Positions 32,096-43,930 of a DNA stretch of 64,000 nt are shown piece by piece. Origin of the DNA: Xiphydria camelus (Eukaryota; Arthropoda; Insecta; Hymenoptera; Xiphydriidae). The stretch spans positions 22,053,934 through 22,117,933 of the forward strand of contig OY783197.1 in NCBI GenBank assembly GCA_963678675.1, in the 5' to 3' direction. The stretch's first letter is position 1. Each line of letters begins with the position of its first letter. Made by a program: the position numbers and the translations under genes. The notes beneath the pieces were generated by a model. That model saw only the letters and a list, made by a program, of their open reading frames with translations. It was not told where the DNA came from and searched no databases.

Positions 32096-34420
32096 GCGTC
32101 TTTATATATTTCCCCGTACTACACACCGGGCGTAAAAAAAATAGACTCGTGTCGCGTTTTTCAGTTTTTCACGTGCGATCGCACCGCGCGATCATTTTAT
32201 TTCGATGCCTTGACCCGAATAGCTCTTCCCCGTCGTCGCCGCCCGCCCCTTCCCAATTTTTTTCCCCTCACACCCGTTCCGTTCTCCCCTTTCGATAAAT
32301 TACTTCCCCCCCGGCCTTTCTCTCTCGCCGCGTTGTTTATTTTCTTCGCGCGGTCCACGCGGATCCTCGCGCGACGTCTACCGCCCAGTTGCCACCTCCG
32401 TCGCCGTCGGACCGCGGCACGCTTTTGATTAGTGTGATCCCGAAATCGGGCCCGAAAGCCGCCTGACGATTCTCGCGCGTGCGGACGACCGAAATATCCG
32501 AAAGATCGAAATAATAAAAGAAGAGGAAAAACGGAAAAGGTGGCGACCGGAGGAGGAGGAGGAGGAGAAGGTGGACCACGTGGAGAGAGCGCGACATCTC
32601 GAGGGGAGACGCGCGTCACACGGCCGCCCACCGAGAGCGTCGACGGAAAAAACGACGATATCATTTTCCTCTCTGCTCACTTTGGCCTTACGATTTCGTC
32701 CTGCTCCTCGACCTCGCGCCCATCTATTTCCGTATTCGCGCCGAAATCGCGCGCGTGCCGCGGGACGAGCGCAAAATCGAGAGTGGCAATCGTCTCGTGC
32801 AATCGATTGTTGTTCTGTCATCAGCCTCCGCGAATTCCTTCTCGCTCTCGATGCGAAGCGAGGCGAAGTGAACCCTGGCGCGCGTGGCGTGTTTACGGCA
32901 CGGGGAGACGGCACCGGCACACAATGGCGATTTACTTGATTCTTATCGTCTTTTTGTGCATGCGGCGCGTGGCTATATACGGTGCGTACGTGCGACGCTG
33001 TTCTATCCGGGGAAAAAAGTCGCGTATTTTTGCCGTGCCCATTGCACCGCCGCGAGACTTTATCGCAATTGTTTGTCGGACGCTGCGAGTGATAAGGGTC
33101 GGTCAAGAGGGGAGGAACATAATATGTATTTCACATATGTTGGTCGCAAGGGAGAAAGGGGGCGATTGTGTTTCCTTTTTTGTTACTCCGATGACGATTA
33201 CATGACAATTAGGTCATTTTTAAGGTTTAAATGTTGTATAGTGGATTGCGAGTACGAAATTATACGGTTGTGTGAATTAATTAATTTTTCTTTCTAATGC
33301 GAAAACGAGCGTAGCGAAGGAGAATATAATTGATTCGGAAAAGTGACGTCGATTCACGTAGGAATTATAAATATCTCTGTAAAAGAAATTTTGTTAGACA
33401 CCGTCGTTGAGGATTTCCGAGGAGAAGTAGAAATTAAAAGCTTTCGAAGCATCGCGCGCGGCTGATATAATATATCCGAGAGAGTCGTACTAAATTCAAT
33501 AAAGATAAAAGCTGCGATAAGGACGCTTATGAAGCTCTTCGCGATAAAAAGTTGAAAGAGCACCGTTTGATATTCACGATTCCATTTATTTACATTTCCT
33601 TTGAACGCGTTGATAAGGTGAAGCAAAATCGCGATAGCGAATAGAGTCGACCTTCCGAACTCGTTTGATGTTTATGCCGAGTTACTTGACCGTATCTCCT
33701 TTCACCTGGACCAGGCCCACGTGGCTGCGAAACGGAACCGATTGCCGGGCACGAACGAATGTCAAAAATAGTGACGAAGATAACGCGGACGTTTCATTCG
33801 ACGGAAATAATGATAGGACGACGTAATCGAATGCAACCGAGTGGGTGATGTGAAAATGAAAATCTAATCAGCCAGATTCAGATATACGGGCTCGCCGAGG
33901 CGACAAAGTATCGAATCGAACGTTCCGCCGGAAGTGAACTTATGAAACGCGAGAACGCGCCTACGCGGAACGTGCACAATTTCGATTACGTCATGCTGCA
34001 CCGATTTCGTGTTATTTTGCCATCGATATTTCTCGCATTACAATACCAGAGATCGGCTCATCGACGCGTGTTTAAATGACGGCTGTGACCCCTATCCGCT
34101 ATCTCTAGTCGTCCTCCATATGCACGCCTCTTCGCCCGTACAATAACGTTAAACGATAAACATAAAAGTTACGACAGTGACGTCACTGAGTGGATTATAG
34201 TCCAATCGCTGATACGGGGGTCAAACGCCCTATTATCGTTCCGCACACACCGCGAGGCGCCGGTAAAAATTGTCTCGTCCCTGGACGCATATACACAGAC
34301 GGGCAGCGATAGGTACACACTCGACTAGTGTGGAAATAAATAACGGTACGCGCATAGGCTGTGAGAAATTGATAATCGAAGCACATTGCTCGATACGTTC
34401 GAGCTTTTATTGAACAACTC
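32096..34420. other. CpG-rich block 32200-33200 and unique flank
   Basis: Long ORFs on both strands (221 codons +, 225 codons -) cover the same bases and have R/S/P-rich translations, so composition explains them. 33300-34400 holds nothing recognised. A first exon or promoter could lie here, but I see no decisive signal. Confidence 0.4.
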
Positions 34421-34696
34421 CGTGGAGAAAAATGATTTGGCCGTTTTTAACAAAACTAGGTTTTGTTGAGAATTTCTAGCTGTCATGACAAAAATATTAT
34501 CTGTAGCAGCAAAAGATCTGACCAATAATAGTAAAAATATTTGTTGAAATGGCAAATATTTTAGCGAAAAAAGTTTCAATGTGATTGTAATTACATTTGC
34601 TATTATTGAACGTATCTTTTGCTGCCACGTATAATATTTATGTCATGATACCAAAAAGTTTCCTTTTCATCATCATTGGAAATCATTATTTCCACG
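34421..34696. mobile_element. Palindromic MITE family J, copy J1
   Basis: CGTGGAGAAAAATGATTTGG ... inverse ending AATCATTATTTCCACG. Inner words GACAAAAATATTATCTG and inverse ATAATATTTATGTCATG match J2. Confidence 0.65.
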
Positions 34697-36157
34697 TGTG
34701 ATATCATCGCGTTCGTAATTGAAATAATTGAGAGGAGTCCTCCCTTCGGTGGTTTATTCCCGGGCGTACTTTTGAAGGAGAGGTTACCTACGCGTCGGTG
34801 TTCGCGCGCGAGGCTAGGCACGAATCTACGCGAATATCCCAATTGACGAGCAAGATGCTTCACACGAGCTGTAACGACCGTGACGAATCTCGTTCTGGGC
34901 TCGTACAATGGGGCCTAGTTAGGCAAGTGATAAAACTCCAGGTGGCGCGTCTCCTTCGTCAATCAGCCATCTTTGTTCTCGGACGGGTCCCCCTGCGGAG
35001 AGAGCGCCATCTGCGCGTCGCGCTATCGACTGCTTCGCGTGTTCGACGATTTAGCCCTTCCATTCTCGTCGCATGCGCGCCTGGTACACACGTCAATTGC
35101 AGCGACGACGCGGAAGAAACCCGTCGTACGCGGGCGAGATTCGTATCTCTCCACGGCAATGGACAAGCCTCGGCGCGGGAAATCGTAATTTAGTCCAAGT
35201 TGAACGAACCTGCGATAGGTATACGGAAATCAGAAAACTAATGGCACAATTTCCATAGAGCCAGCGCGAGCTTCGACGGCACACGCGGCGCGGTTACATT
35301 AATATTGTATTTCCACGTGTTTACCATTGAAAACTGGTGTCTGGCGATTATGTAACGCGCATAAATATGTAACCGCGGTAACACACGATGCGGGAATTTG
35401 CATGTTATATGGCCCGCGTGAGCCCACTGAGAATCGAGCCGGCCCACGATAGGTCCGTTCGTAGCGGAACAGTGCCACCAATAAATCGTCGTTACTACTA
35501 TTGTGCACGGCAATGTGGTAAATGATGCTCGAGTTTGTCTCTTTCTCTCTCTTTCTCTTTCTCTCTCGCATTTTTTCTCTCTCTCCCTGTTTTAGCTAAT
35601 GATGTGTACGCATAAAAAGTACTATTATCTATATTTACCGAGGCTGCCTATAGCTACTGCACGTGTCATCGTATTGCGCCCTGTTTGGCGGTTCAATTGT
35701 CATATGCATGCATCCGTTCATTGCCGGTGTCGACCGCTGACGGTGCGAGAGGAATGGTCGCACCACGCGGTAAGGCCGTGCAACGCGATAGGGATAATCG
35801 CGTGCGATATGCTCCGCGCGATGCTGATTTTAATCGCCATGGTGCTGTGTAACACTCGACGCGAATAAATATCTCCGAGAGGGGGGCGTGGTCTGCGTCG
35901 AAGAGAGTTCGAGGTCAATTTTCACGTAATTTTTTCTCGCGATTCGAAGGTCCGTCAGAGATTTGTCGAGAAGGGTGATTCGCTGGCTCGTTTTGATCTG
36001 GCTATTTTTATAGTGTTTTTTGTTTACAGATGTTTTTCAGTTTGGCTCGATTTAGCCCTTAGGCGCGTGGCGCCACTCTGGCGCCAGAGCGAGGAGAGTT
36101 CTTACGCGCACGTTTCGTGCGAGTGAGAAGAGAGAGAAATATCGATCTACACATCCC
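34697..36157. other. Mixed sequence, no supported gene
   Basis: Includes a CT-rich run at 35536-35587 and a palindrome-rich spot TGGCGCCACTCTGGCGCCA near 36068. ORFs are short and overlapping. Confidence 0.45.
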
Positions 36158-36410
36158 CGGGGAGAAGGTGTAGTTGAATACGAACTTGATATAGAAAAAT
36201 TTATTTGAGATGAATAGGAATTTATTCACATCGAACAAAAGTGTAGTTAAATTAGATAAATATTCTACTAGGTTTGTACTCGATTAAAAAGATATGCAAA
36301 ATATTTATTTCATTCAAATAGACTCTTGTGTTCGACGTGAATAAATTCCTCTTTATCTGAAATAAATTTTCCTATTAAGTTCCTATTCAACTAGATCTTT
36401 TCTCTCAGTG
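36158..36410. mobile_element. MITE family H-like, copy H2
   Basis: Right end AGATCTTTTCTCTCAGTG before TA; the left end is decayed. Arms GTTGAATACGAACTTG / TTCCTATTCAAC and GAATAGGAATTTATTCAC / GTGAATAAATTCC. Its interior differs from H1, so it may be its own family. Confidence 0.6.
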
Positions 36411-36619
36411 TAATAATAATTGGAGGATGCGATAATTCAACTTAAACCGATCTTGTTTGTAACTGTTCAATATGTACATATGTCAGGTCACCGGAAGCAG
36501 TTTCCGGTAAGGTGGCAGACGCGTGATGGGCTGTATCTACTGACTGTTAATTTCAAACATCATCTTCTAAACGTTCTTCTTCTCGAGAATTTTTCTCTTC
36601 TTCACTTTTTTAAATCAGT

Positions 36620-36841
36620 ACTAAGAAAAAAATTTGATCAATTTAACTAAAATCTTGGAGACGACGACCAAACTGTTTGGTGAAATATGAATTCTCCCTC
36701 TGTTTGATTAAACTGACGACTTTTTGGTTAGAATAACTGAAAATTTGGTTAGAAAAACTTAATATTTGGTTCAACTAACCAGTATTTTGTTTAGAATGCA
36801 TAAATGCGTTTGTCATTTTAACCTGACTATTTTCCTCAGTG
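36620..36841 (-). mobile_element. MITE family A, copy A11
   Basis: ACTAAGAAAAAAATTTGATC ... CTGACTATTTTCCTCAGTG, with the usual family A steps in between. Confidence 0.75.
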
Positions 36842-37448
36842 AGTTAGAAACATTTTTAGTAATCTCGTTGACGAAGTGGGGGAAAGAGTCGCGGTATACC
36901 ACCCGCACGGATACTGACGAATTGTACGCGCGGAGAGTTTATTTTCCGACGCAGCCTCGGTCGAGAAGAGGAAGAGCAAAAATTGCGACGGGAGAAAAGG
37001 AAAAGGAGGCGGATGATTGGGATGTTCGCGCACGATGGATTTTGCTCGGTTCTCACGTTCCGATTCTCGGTGCAACCTCAATACACACGGTATAAATACA
37101 CTCTATTGCATGCGTTTACGAGCGTTTAGCGTTTATACCGTTAGAAGGGAAAGATATACGCGCGACTGAATCTGGCACGGGTTCGATCAGTAGCAACGAC
37201 GCGATTCAGGAAGAGAAATCTTTCACCTCGGGCTTTCTCACGCACGGGGTTACATCTATTTGCATAGGAGTTCCTTATCGAATTGCCTGATATCGAAGTG
37301 TACAAGTACACGATTGAACATTTTACGTTGGAATCGGTCCTCCCATTTTTGTGTGCTAAACTTGAGTAATTTTTCGTATAAATTTTGTTGGATTGACAGA
37401 AAATGTTGGATTAATATGAAAAATCGATTAATTCTAACATAGAAGAAT
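36842..37448. other. Unique sequence, nothing recognised
   Basis: Short ORFs on both strands, no motif. Confidence 0.45.
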
Positions 37449-37744
37449 GCGCGGAAAAAATCATTATGCAGTTTTCACAAAATTAGGTTTTGCTGATAAT
37501 GTTTTGCAATCATGACAAAAATATTATCTGTAACAGCGAAAGATATGTCCGATAATAATAAAAATATTTGTTGGGATAGCAAAAATTTGTACCGAAAAAA
37601 AATTTACCGTGATTGTAGTTACACTTACCCCATTATTGTGAATATATTTTTTGTCGCCATAGATAATATTTCTGTCACAATAGCAAAAAGTTCCCAGCAA
37701 AACCCATTTTTCCTGAGACTGCAAAATTATTTTTTTTCATGCGC
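37449..37744. mobile_element. Palindromic MITE family J, copy J2
   Basis: GCGCGGAAAAAATCATTATG ... inverse ending AAATTATTTTTTTTCATGCGC. The arms carry AGGTTTTGCTGATAATG and GACAAAAATATTATCTG with their inverses. Confidence 0.7.
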
Positions 37745-38450
37745 GTACACCGATTCCAATACAAAATTTCCAACTGCGTACGTCTGTCTCTTTGGATTTT
37801 TTAAAAGGTACTCAACTTTATGAACATTTTGGACGAATCAGAAGAGAGATTCTTCGAAAATTCTATTTCTCTTTATCACTTTATTTTTGAATAATTTCTC
37901 GGATCTTCTCACACGAGAAATTCGTTCTAGCACATTTCCGCGCCGCGAATTCGTTCGTCATTGACACAGAGGAATCTATTTTTTCCCCGTAACCCTGGGC
38001 TGCAACTATTAATTCGCGACTTCCTCGGGGCCTCGGCGAGTAGTGGTCGTAAATCGTCGAAATTATCGCTCGACGTCCGTCAAGGACTCACGGGTAAAAC
38101 GTTCATGCAAATAAGAACAATAAATGAGCTATACATCTTATCGGCGCCACTACACTCGCGAAAACAGATGATGAAATCTACGCACACACACACGTCTAGA
38201 TTTTTATTTCGAGATCCACGAGTTACCAACTCCGTTATTGAGAGTACATATCCAAACGATCGAGGGGGATTGCAGACACAATTGAAATCTATCGCAATCA
38301 TTATTAATAGCATTCTAATAATAGCTAGTTCATTCGCCATCTCTAATCTTTATTGACTTTCATCACTTTTTATGACATCTTTGAGTCACTTGATTGCGCA
38401 ATATAAGTCTATTCTATTTTAAGCTTGGTTCACTTCAATTTATAATTTTA
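37745..38450. other. Unique sequence, nothing recognised
   Basis: A 131-codon + ORF (37961-38356) has no motif. The sequence before D3 may belong to repeat Z1. Confidence 0.4.
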
Positions 38451-38701
38451 TACTGAGAAAACAGTTTATTTGTGATTCATAAAGGTTTATTTGAATATGG
38501 CGGAATGAACATTTTATTGAACCAAGTACAAATTTATTAACTATTGCAATATTTATTCAGCACAATTAAATCTTTGAGGCAATTGTTTGAATGAAAGAAA
38601 CATTTTAATAATTAGCATATATTTTCGTCTCCTAACGAAATATTTATTTTGCCATATTTTAATTTGCATTTATTAACTATTAATAAACTGTTCTCTTGGT
38701 G
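38451..38701. mobile_element. MITE family D, copy D3
   Basis: TACTGAGAAAACAGTTTATTTG ... AACTGTTCTCTTGGTG. The uninterrupted reference for D1. Confidence 0.8.
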
Positions 38702-39065
38702 TAGCAGATTTCCAGACAGACTGTATATAATCGTCACCACGTTTAGACAAACTTCAATAACTGATTGTTCTGACGTTTACGTTTGTTTTGCCGCATGAGT
38801 TTAGAAAAGTAATTGTTCTTCAAAAAATTGTTAAATTTACATTATAATGTGATTCAAATAAATCGTATTTATTTGAGCAACATATTTACGAAAAATTGTG
38901 CATATATTGAATAAATGTTTAGCATTTTATCTATATTAGTCTAAAATCATTTAATGTGACACGAATATATGCCTGCTGAATAACGACTCATAAAGCACAT
39001 ACCTTTGATGCATTTGGTGAGCTAATACTACCTGAAGATGATGTGAAATTTACGTATATTTGTCT
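38702..39065 (+). repeat. Dispersed repeat Z, copy Z1
   Basis: Matches 43560-43930 in inverse orientation: ACGTTTACGTTTGTTTTGCC, CAACATATTTACGAAAAATTG, ATGCCTGCTgaaTaACGACTC and GATGCATTTG.GAGC. Nature unknown. Confidence 0.65.
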
Positions 39066-40275
39066 ATCCGTGTTATTGCTTTCATTCATACGTTCTTTCG
39101 TGAATTTCTGACGCGGGGGTGGGCTTCTTTGTGAGTTTAAGAATAAATTCCATGTTTTTGTTATTCTGAGAAAGATCCATAATACGGTATTTTTCAAGTT
39201 CCTCTGCGCGCGATCCGCAAGGACGCGATGTGAAAGCGCGAGCTCGCGCGAAAATGTTCCTTGGCGGTTTAATAATAAAAGAGAATCTGGTACAGACGTC
39301 CAATATAAAATAAGTCGCGCGGGCGGCAGGCCAATGTGCCGCGAATTTGAAATATTTGTATTTGCTTCACGCGCATCGTCTATATCGGTGGCTCTAACGC
39401 CAGTAAGAGAGATATTTTTGTAGAAATTCGCGCGACCAAGCGGGGAGCCGCGCCGCTTTTACTCTCGCGGCTCGTTGACCCTCCCGATAAAATTACATAA
39501 CGATTGCGTGCATGCGCGTGTATGTACATCGACGACGCCGTATATACATGCGCATGTCCGCGACCGCGGGACTGAAATAAAACCGCGGAATTTTCACGAC
39601 GCTGGAAATATACTTCGCGATTTTTCCATGGATCGAGGCGTCATTCCACCCCTAAAATATATTTGGGCGCGCCTCTCGATTCTGTCCGGGTAAAAGAGTT
39701 GAGTGACTTGAATATTTAAAAAAAAATGCGTAAATCAAGAAACTTTGCAGAGTCTTGCTCCGATGCAAGAAGAAATAAATCTTTCGATTCAGTTCGATTT
39801 TGGAAAGAAATACTTTCCGGGGGTCTTTTTAATGCTGTAGCTCCCAAGAAGGAGTCCCCTGAATGAATAAAAGAAATGGGAGCCTGCGTCGTTGTTTTAT
39901 TCATCTCGATTCGACTCTAGCGATTCGCTAGCTATTAATTAATTAGCTCTAAAAGTGCGCGACAGTGTCGACCGCGTATGAAGAGGCGTGCAATCGCTGC
40001 AACTGACCTATATCGCTCGCGGCACGTGCAGCGCGTCGTCGTGTATCGAAGTGTACTATATTCATGCTGCACCTACACTGTGCTGCACGCGTTCCGCCAC
40101 ACACGATATAAGCGCAAACCGTGTCGCTCCTCTTATCGTCGGTTACACCGACATTATCACGTGTTTGCCCGTTGATGAAAGCGCGTCGACGAATGTAACG
40201 AATTATCTTTGTTTTTCTGCTTTTTTTGCTGGCATAATGTATGTGAACGAGAAACGGAGCTGTGTACATACTTAC
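39066..40275. other. Unique sequence with weak exon-like traces
   Basis: On the - strand at 38988-39303, two neighbouring frames give protein-like text that would need a frameshift to join; part of it overlaps repeat Z1. 39470-40190 has short ORFs only. Confidence 0.35.
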
Positions 40276-40341
40276 CTGGATCCTGGTGGAAAATCCGACG
40301 GGAGCTTGGTCGAAGTCGAAGGACTCGCGCTGGATCTTAAT
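40276..40341 (-). CDS. Candidate 66-base exon, 22 codons
   Basis: Read on the - strand, CAG at 40342-40344 precedes 66 open bases (phase 0, starting IKIQRESFDF and ending VGFSTRIQ), followed by the consensus donor CAG|GTAAGTATGT. The length is a multiple of three, so it could be a cassette. The acceptor lacks a good pyrimidine tract, which lowers confidence. No partner exon was found nearby on this strand and no family is recognised. It is on the opposite strand from the 13297/14236 candidates. Confidence 0.3.
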
Positions 40342-40677
40342 CTGTTTATGGTAGACCGTGGATGTTTGATTAGGCGCGATCGAGACTTGCATGATTATTC
40401 TGCTGTTATTTCGCTTTTTTTTTATTATACATATATAAATATATTCTCAGCTTCCTTCTGATATTCTGAATAATCTTCCTCATCGTTATTTCAAAGTTAC
40501 GATTATAATTAGAGTATAATTACGAGTATAATTAGAGAAATACTGTTATAATTAGAATTTAAACTTTCGAAATTAAATCAAAGGTGTATCATTATTTGTC
40601 TAAATAATACAAATTATGTAAGAAATATTATCGCAAAAGAATTTGCATGAACTGTTAAAAAATAGAAATGAACACTA

Positions 40678-40896
40678 CACTGAAAAAAAATTGGTTTTAT
40701 TCGACCACGATGAGGTTTAATGCGACGAATGGTGTGATCGTTTCAATACCATAAGATTGTAAGGACAAATATACAGAGTTGGGGCAACCAATTTGAAGTT
40801 GAAACAAGTAAATATCTATTTGAAGCAATCACATTGTGAAGTGTGCCGTATTCAACCTCATCGTGATTGTGAATGAAGCAAATTTTTTTTCCAGTG
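40678..40896. mobile_element. MITE family K
   Basis: CACTGAAAAAAAATTGG ... GCAAATTTTTTTTCCAGTG, TA on both sides. Arms ATTCGACCACGATGAGGTT and inverse AACCTCATCGTGATTGTGAAT. Confidence 0.8.
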
Positions 40897-41001
40897 TAAC
40901 CTTATCGATACATCAGGACAATGTAACTATCACAGATATGAAAACGCAGCGGATGGTCGGTCATCATCGGTCACCCGTATCCCCATATTACCCCAGGTGT
41001 A

Positions 41002-41355
41002 CATTAACCCTTTCGCTGCTCCAGACGTACATATATTCGCCTAGAACAGCCTTGGCAGAGACGTAAGTATTTATACGTCAGGAGCAGCGAAAGGGTTAAG
41101 AAAAATAATTTGATCAATTTAACCAAAATCTTGGAGATGATGACCAAACTGTTTGGTAAATTATGAATCCTCCATCTGTGTTTAGTTAAACTTACCACTT
41201 TTCGGTTAGAATAACTAAATATTTGGTTGGAATAACTAAACATTTGATCAGAATAACTAAATATTTGGTTTAATTGATCAGTGTTTCGGTTCGAATAACT
41301 AAACGCATTTAACTGGATGCGTTTTGTCATTTTAATCTAATTATTTTTCTCGGTG
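41002..41355 (-). mobile_element. MITE family A, copy A12, with nested pB1
   Basis: Right end ATTATTTTTCTCGGTG before TA. The left end CATTAAGAAAAATAATTTG is split by a TTAA element. Confidence 0.8.
41008..41095. mobile_element. piggyBac-like mini-hairpin pB1
   Basis: 88 bp between TTAA at 41004-41007 and 41096-41099. Ends CCCTTTCGCTGCTCCAGACG and inverse CGTCAGGAGCAGCGAAAGGG form almost the whole element. Confidence 0.85.
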
Positions 41356-41802
41356 TAGGCAGGCCGGTGTCCCATAAATAAAATCGAACACCCATCGCTG
41401 CGCACATCCCCCTTCGCATTATGTCTACTATAGACGAGTGTCCGCGAAGAGCGAAGGTTTTTGACGACGATCAATTCTGCTGGTCGCGACATGAGATAAT
41501 ATGGATTTAATACGTACGTGTACCCCCCGTCTGCTCGACTAACGTGACTATACGCACAGACGCGTGTTTATTCCGGCCGGTTAACCGCGTGGCATAAACT
41601 TGATCCTGCAGGCAGCGATGGGATCTGAATATCTGCCGCGGGGCTCGTGATATAGGTACTCCGCGTGAGATGAGGCACCGTGGATAATGAGACGATCCGC
41701 CAGTCGAGGAGGAGAACTCCTATGCGGATTACGTTAAAGAGACTATTCCTAATCGCCAGCCCTGATGCGAAATGAGGTATGATACCTCGTTTTTTGTGTG
41801 GT
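41356..41802. other. Unique sequence, nothing recognised
   Basis: No ORF with motifs, no repeat identified. Confidence 0.45.
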
Positions 41803-42297
41803 GGATATGTCGCGTTATTATTAATGCCAAAAAGGTCATACATGTCATTGTCAAGATCATTGTAAAAGCCAAAAGGGCTTATAAAATAAATTTGTTCTCG
41901 CAGTTGACAGAAAGACGAAAAAATTGCAAAAGAATAGTAAAGTAGAAATTTAAAAACTAAAGGCAAAGGGATATTATATAAGGATATTGTCTATACGCCC
42001 TTGCGTGACTAAATTTTTCAAAAGTTATGGAAACTAATGCCATAAGAGTGTATCGATATACATACAAATATAAGCCTAAGATCACTACGCTCTATGGCAT
42101 TGATTTTCGTAGTGCTAAAAGGGCGCATAGACTAAAACTTATGCACCCTCTTGTTTTTAAATTCCTAATTTTTTTTCGCTATATTATTCGTATTTAGATG
42201 AATTCGAGTGAATAACAAATTTTTTTATACGCTCATTCGACTTTATAAACGCACTTTTTGACGCATTCCACTTTTTGGCATTAGCGATACGACATGT
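41803..42297. mobile_element. Large palindromic element V, copy V1
   Basis: GATATGTCGCGTTATTATTA then ATGCCAAAAAGGTC at the left, inverse GGCATTAGCGATACGACATG at the right. Arms of ~240 bases share ATAAATTTGTT, CGCCCTT and ACTAATGCCATA words. Uninterrupted relative of V2 (58404-59331). Confidence 0.7.
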
Positions 42298-43559
42298 AAA
42301 ACGTATCAACAAACCGTACGTACCCTAATCGAGATACCAGGCTGCGCGAGCTAACAGTAGATACCGGCCTTTATAAGCACGGTCGTCTCTCTACTACCGT
42401 CTGACCACTCGAGTGCGGATCTACTTATTTACTCGCGCGGATCGGGCTACGCGCGCGGCTTGTATCTACTTCGCTCGATTTCTTCTAGACACTTAAATAA
42501 CTTATCCATATTTTAACAACATTTTTTAACGTTCTATTAATCCTACAACTCCCATCGATCCTCGAACTTATTAATTCTTAACGATTAACACATCCAACAC
42601 GATGAATATGTACGAGTATATAAAAAGTGTACTTATATATCGCGCAAACGTCGCTAGTGCACTCAACTATTACTCAATCTAACTCGACCTAACCTACCAC
42701 GAAAGACTCCGCGCGCCTTCTCTTATCCCGAAGACTTCGTCCTCGAGACGCACGCAATTCGCGGTTAGGCAACGGCTTTCTCGCACATTTGCAATCGAAG
42801 ATAACGATGACCCGCCGCTCGGCTCGCGCGTTTGGTCTCCGAGGCGCAAGCGTCTGCGTAGTGCAGGGGCGTTTTCACTGGCCAGTCGAGGTGGCCGGGC
42901 AACGCCGACGGCGCGGCGCGCGACGAGATGTGATGTCACGCTGTGCGGGAAGTGCGCTCGGCGCAATTCGCATCTCCTCGCACGTGATCGTCGTATCATT
43001 CGCGCGCGTGATTGTCGTATCATTCAAATTTCCTTTTCAATCGACACGATATCTCCATCGCACGTTTATCATACTCTCGGAAGTCGTCCCCGGAGGCGGC
43101 TCACCTCGCGAACGATTAATTCGATCTGTCGCATCGATTTACATCGCGGATGCGACGCGGCTAACGGGTGGAATAAATAAATAGCGCCTTTTTCGCGTCC
43201 GCGAAATTCGAAGCTGACAAATTAAGGTGCCGCGTAACACGGGACCGTGTACGTGTCTCGCGCCCACGTCCTTGAGGCCTCCGCGAGAGGAAGAGGCGAG
43301 TCAGCGACGTATTTCGACGTTGCCGACGCGTATATGTGTCGTTTTAATTCGTTCTTCGTATAAAGAAATATTCACATTTTATAATTCAATTTGTAATCTG
43401 TTCACATATTCAATGTCACGCAAAGAGAGAAAATGTCTGGAAACAGAATTATTCACAAAATTGTAAGTGTATTTCTTTCTGCTGTATAATGACGTCATCA
43501 AAAAGCCAGAGAAACGCACTTATGCCAAGCAACAAGTGCGAGAGAGATAGAGTTACAAC
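42298..43559. other. CpG-rich block 42700-43340, no supported gene
   Basis: ORFs of 109-131 codons overlap on opposite strands; nothing recognised. Confidence 0.45.
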
Positions 43560-43930
43560 ATGATTACGTGCCCCAAATAGATAAATATACGTAAATTGTA
43601 TAAAAATTGTAGGTAGGCTCATCAAATGCATCAAGATCGTACGCTTCCTGAGTCGTCACCAAGCAGGCATATTCGCAACATTAAATTATGTCAAAATAAT
43701 ACGAATCAAATGCTAAACGTGTACTCAAAATAAGAACAATTTTTCGTAAATATGTTGCTACAATAAATACGGAGATTAATTTGAATCACACTACAATTTA
43801 AACTTAATAATTTATTTAAGAATAGTTATTTTTTCAAATTATTGAGGCAAAACAAACGTAAACTTCAGAACGATCAATTATCGTAGTTTGTATAAATGTC
43901 GTGACCATCATACAAATCTATCTGGGATGC
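43560..43930 (-). repeat. Dispersed repeat Z, copy Z2
   Basis: Inverse copy of Z1; see 38702-39065. Overlaps a 61-codon - strand ORF that is not preserved in Z1. Confidence 0.65.

Noticed and set aside
32429..33205. 225-codon - strand and 221-codon + strand ORFs
   Set aside because: They cover the same CpG-rich bases on opposite strands, so composition rather than coding explains them.
38988..39303. Protein-like text in two adjacent - strand frames
   Set aside because: Joining them needs a frameshift, and the part overlapping repeat Z1 is not conserved as protein in Z2.
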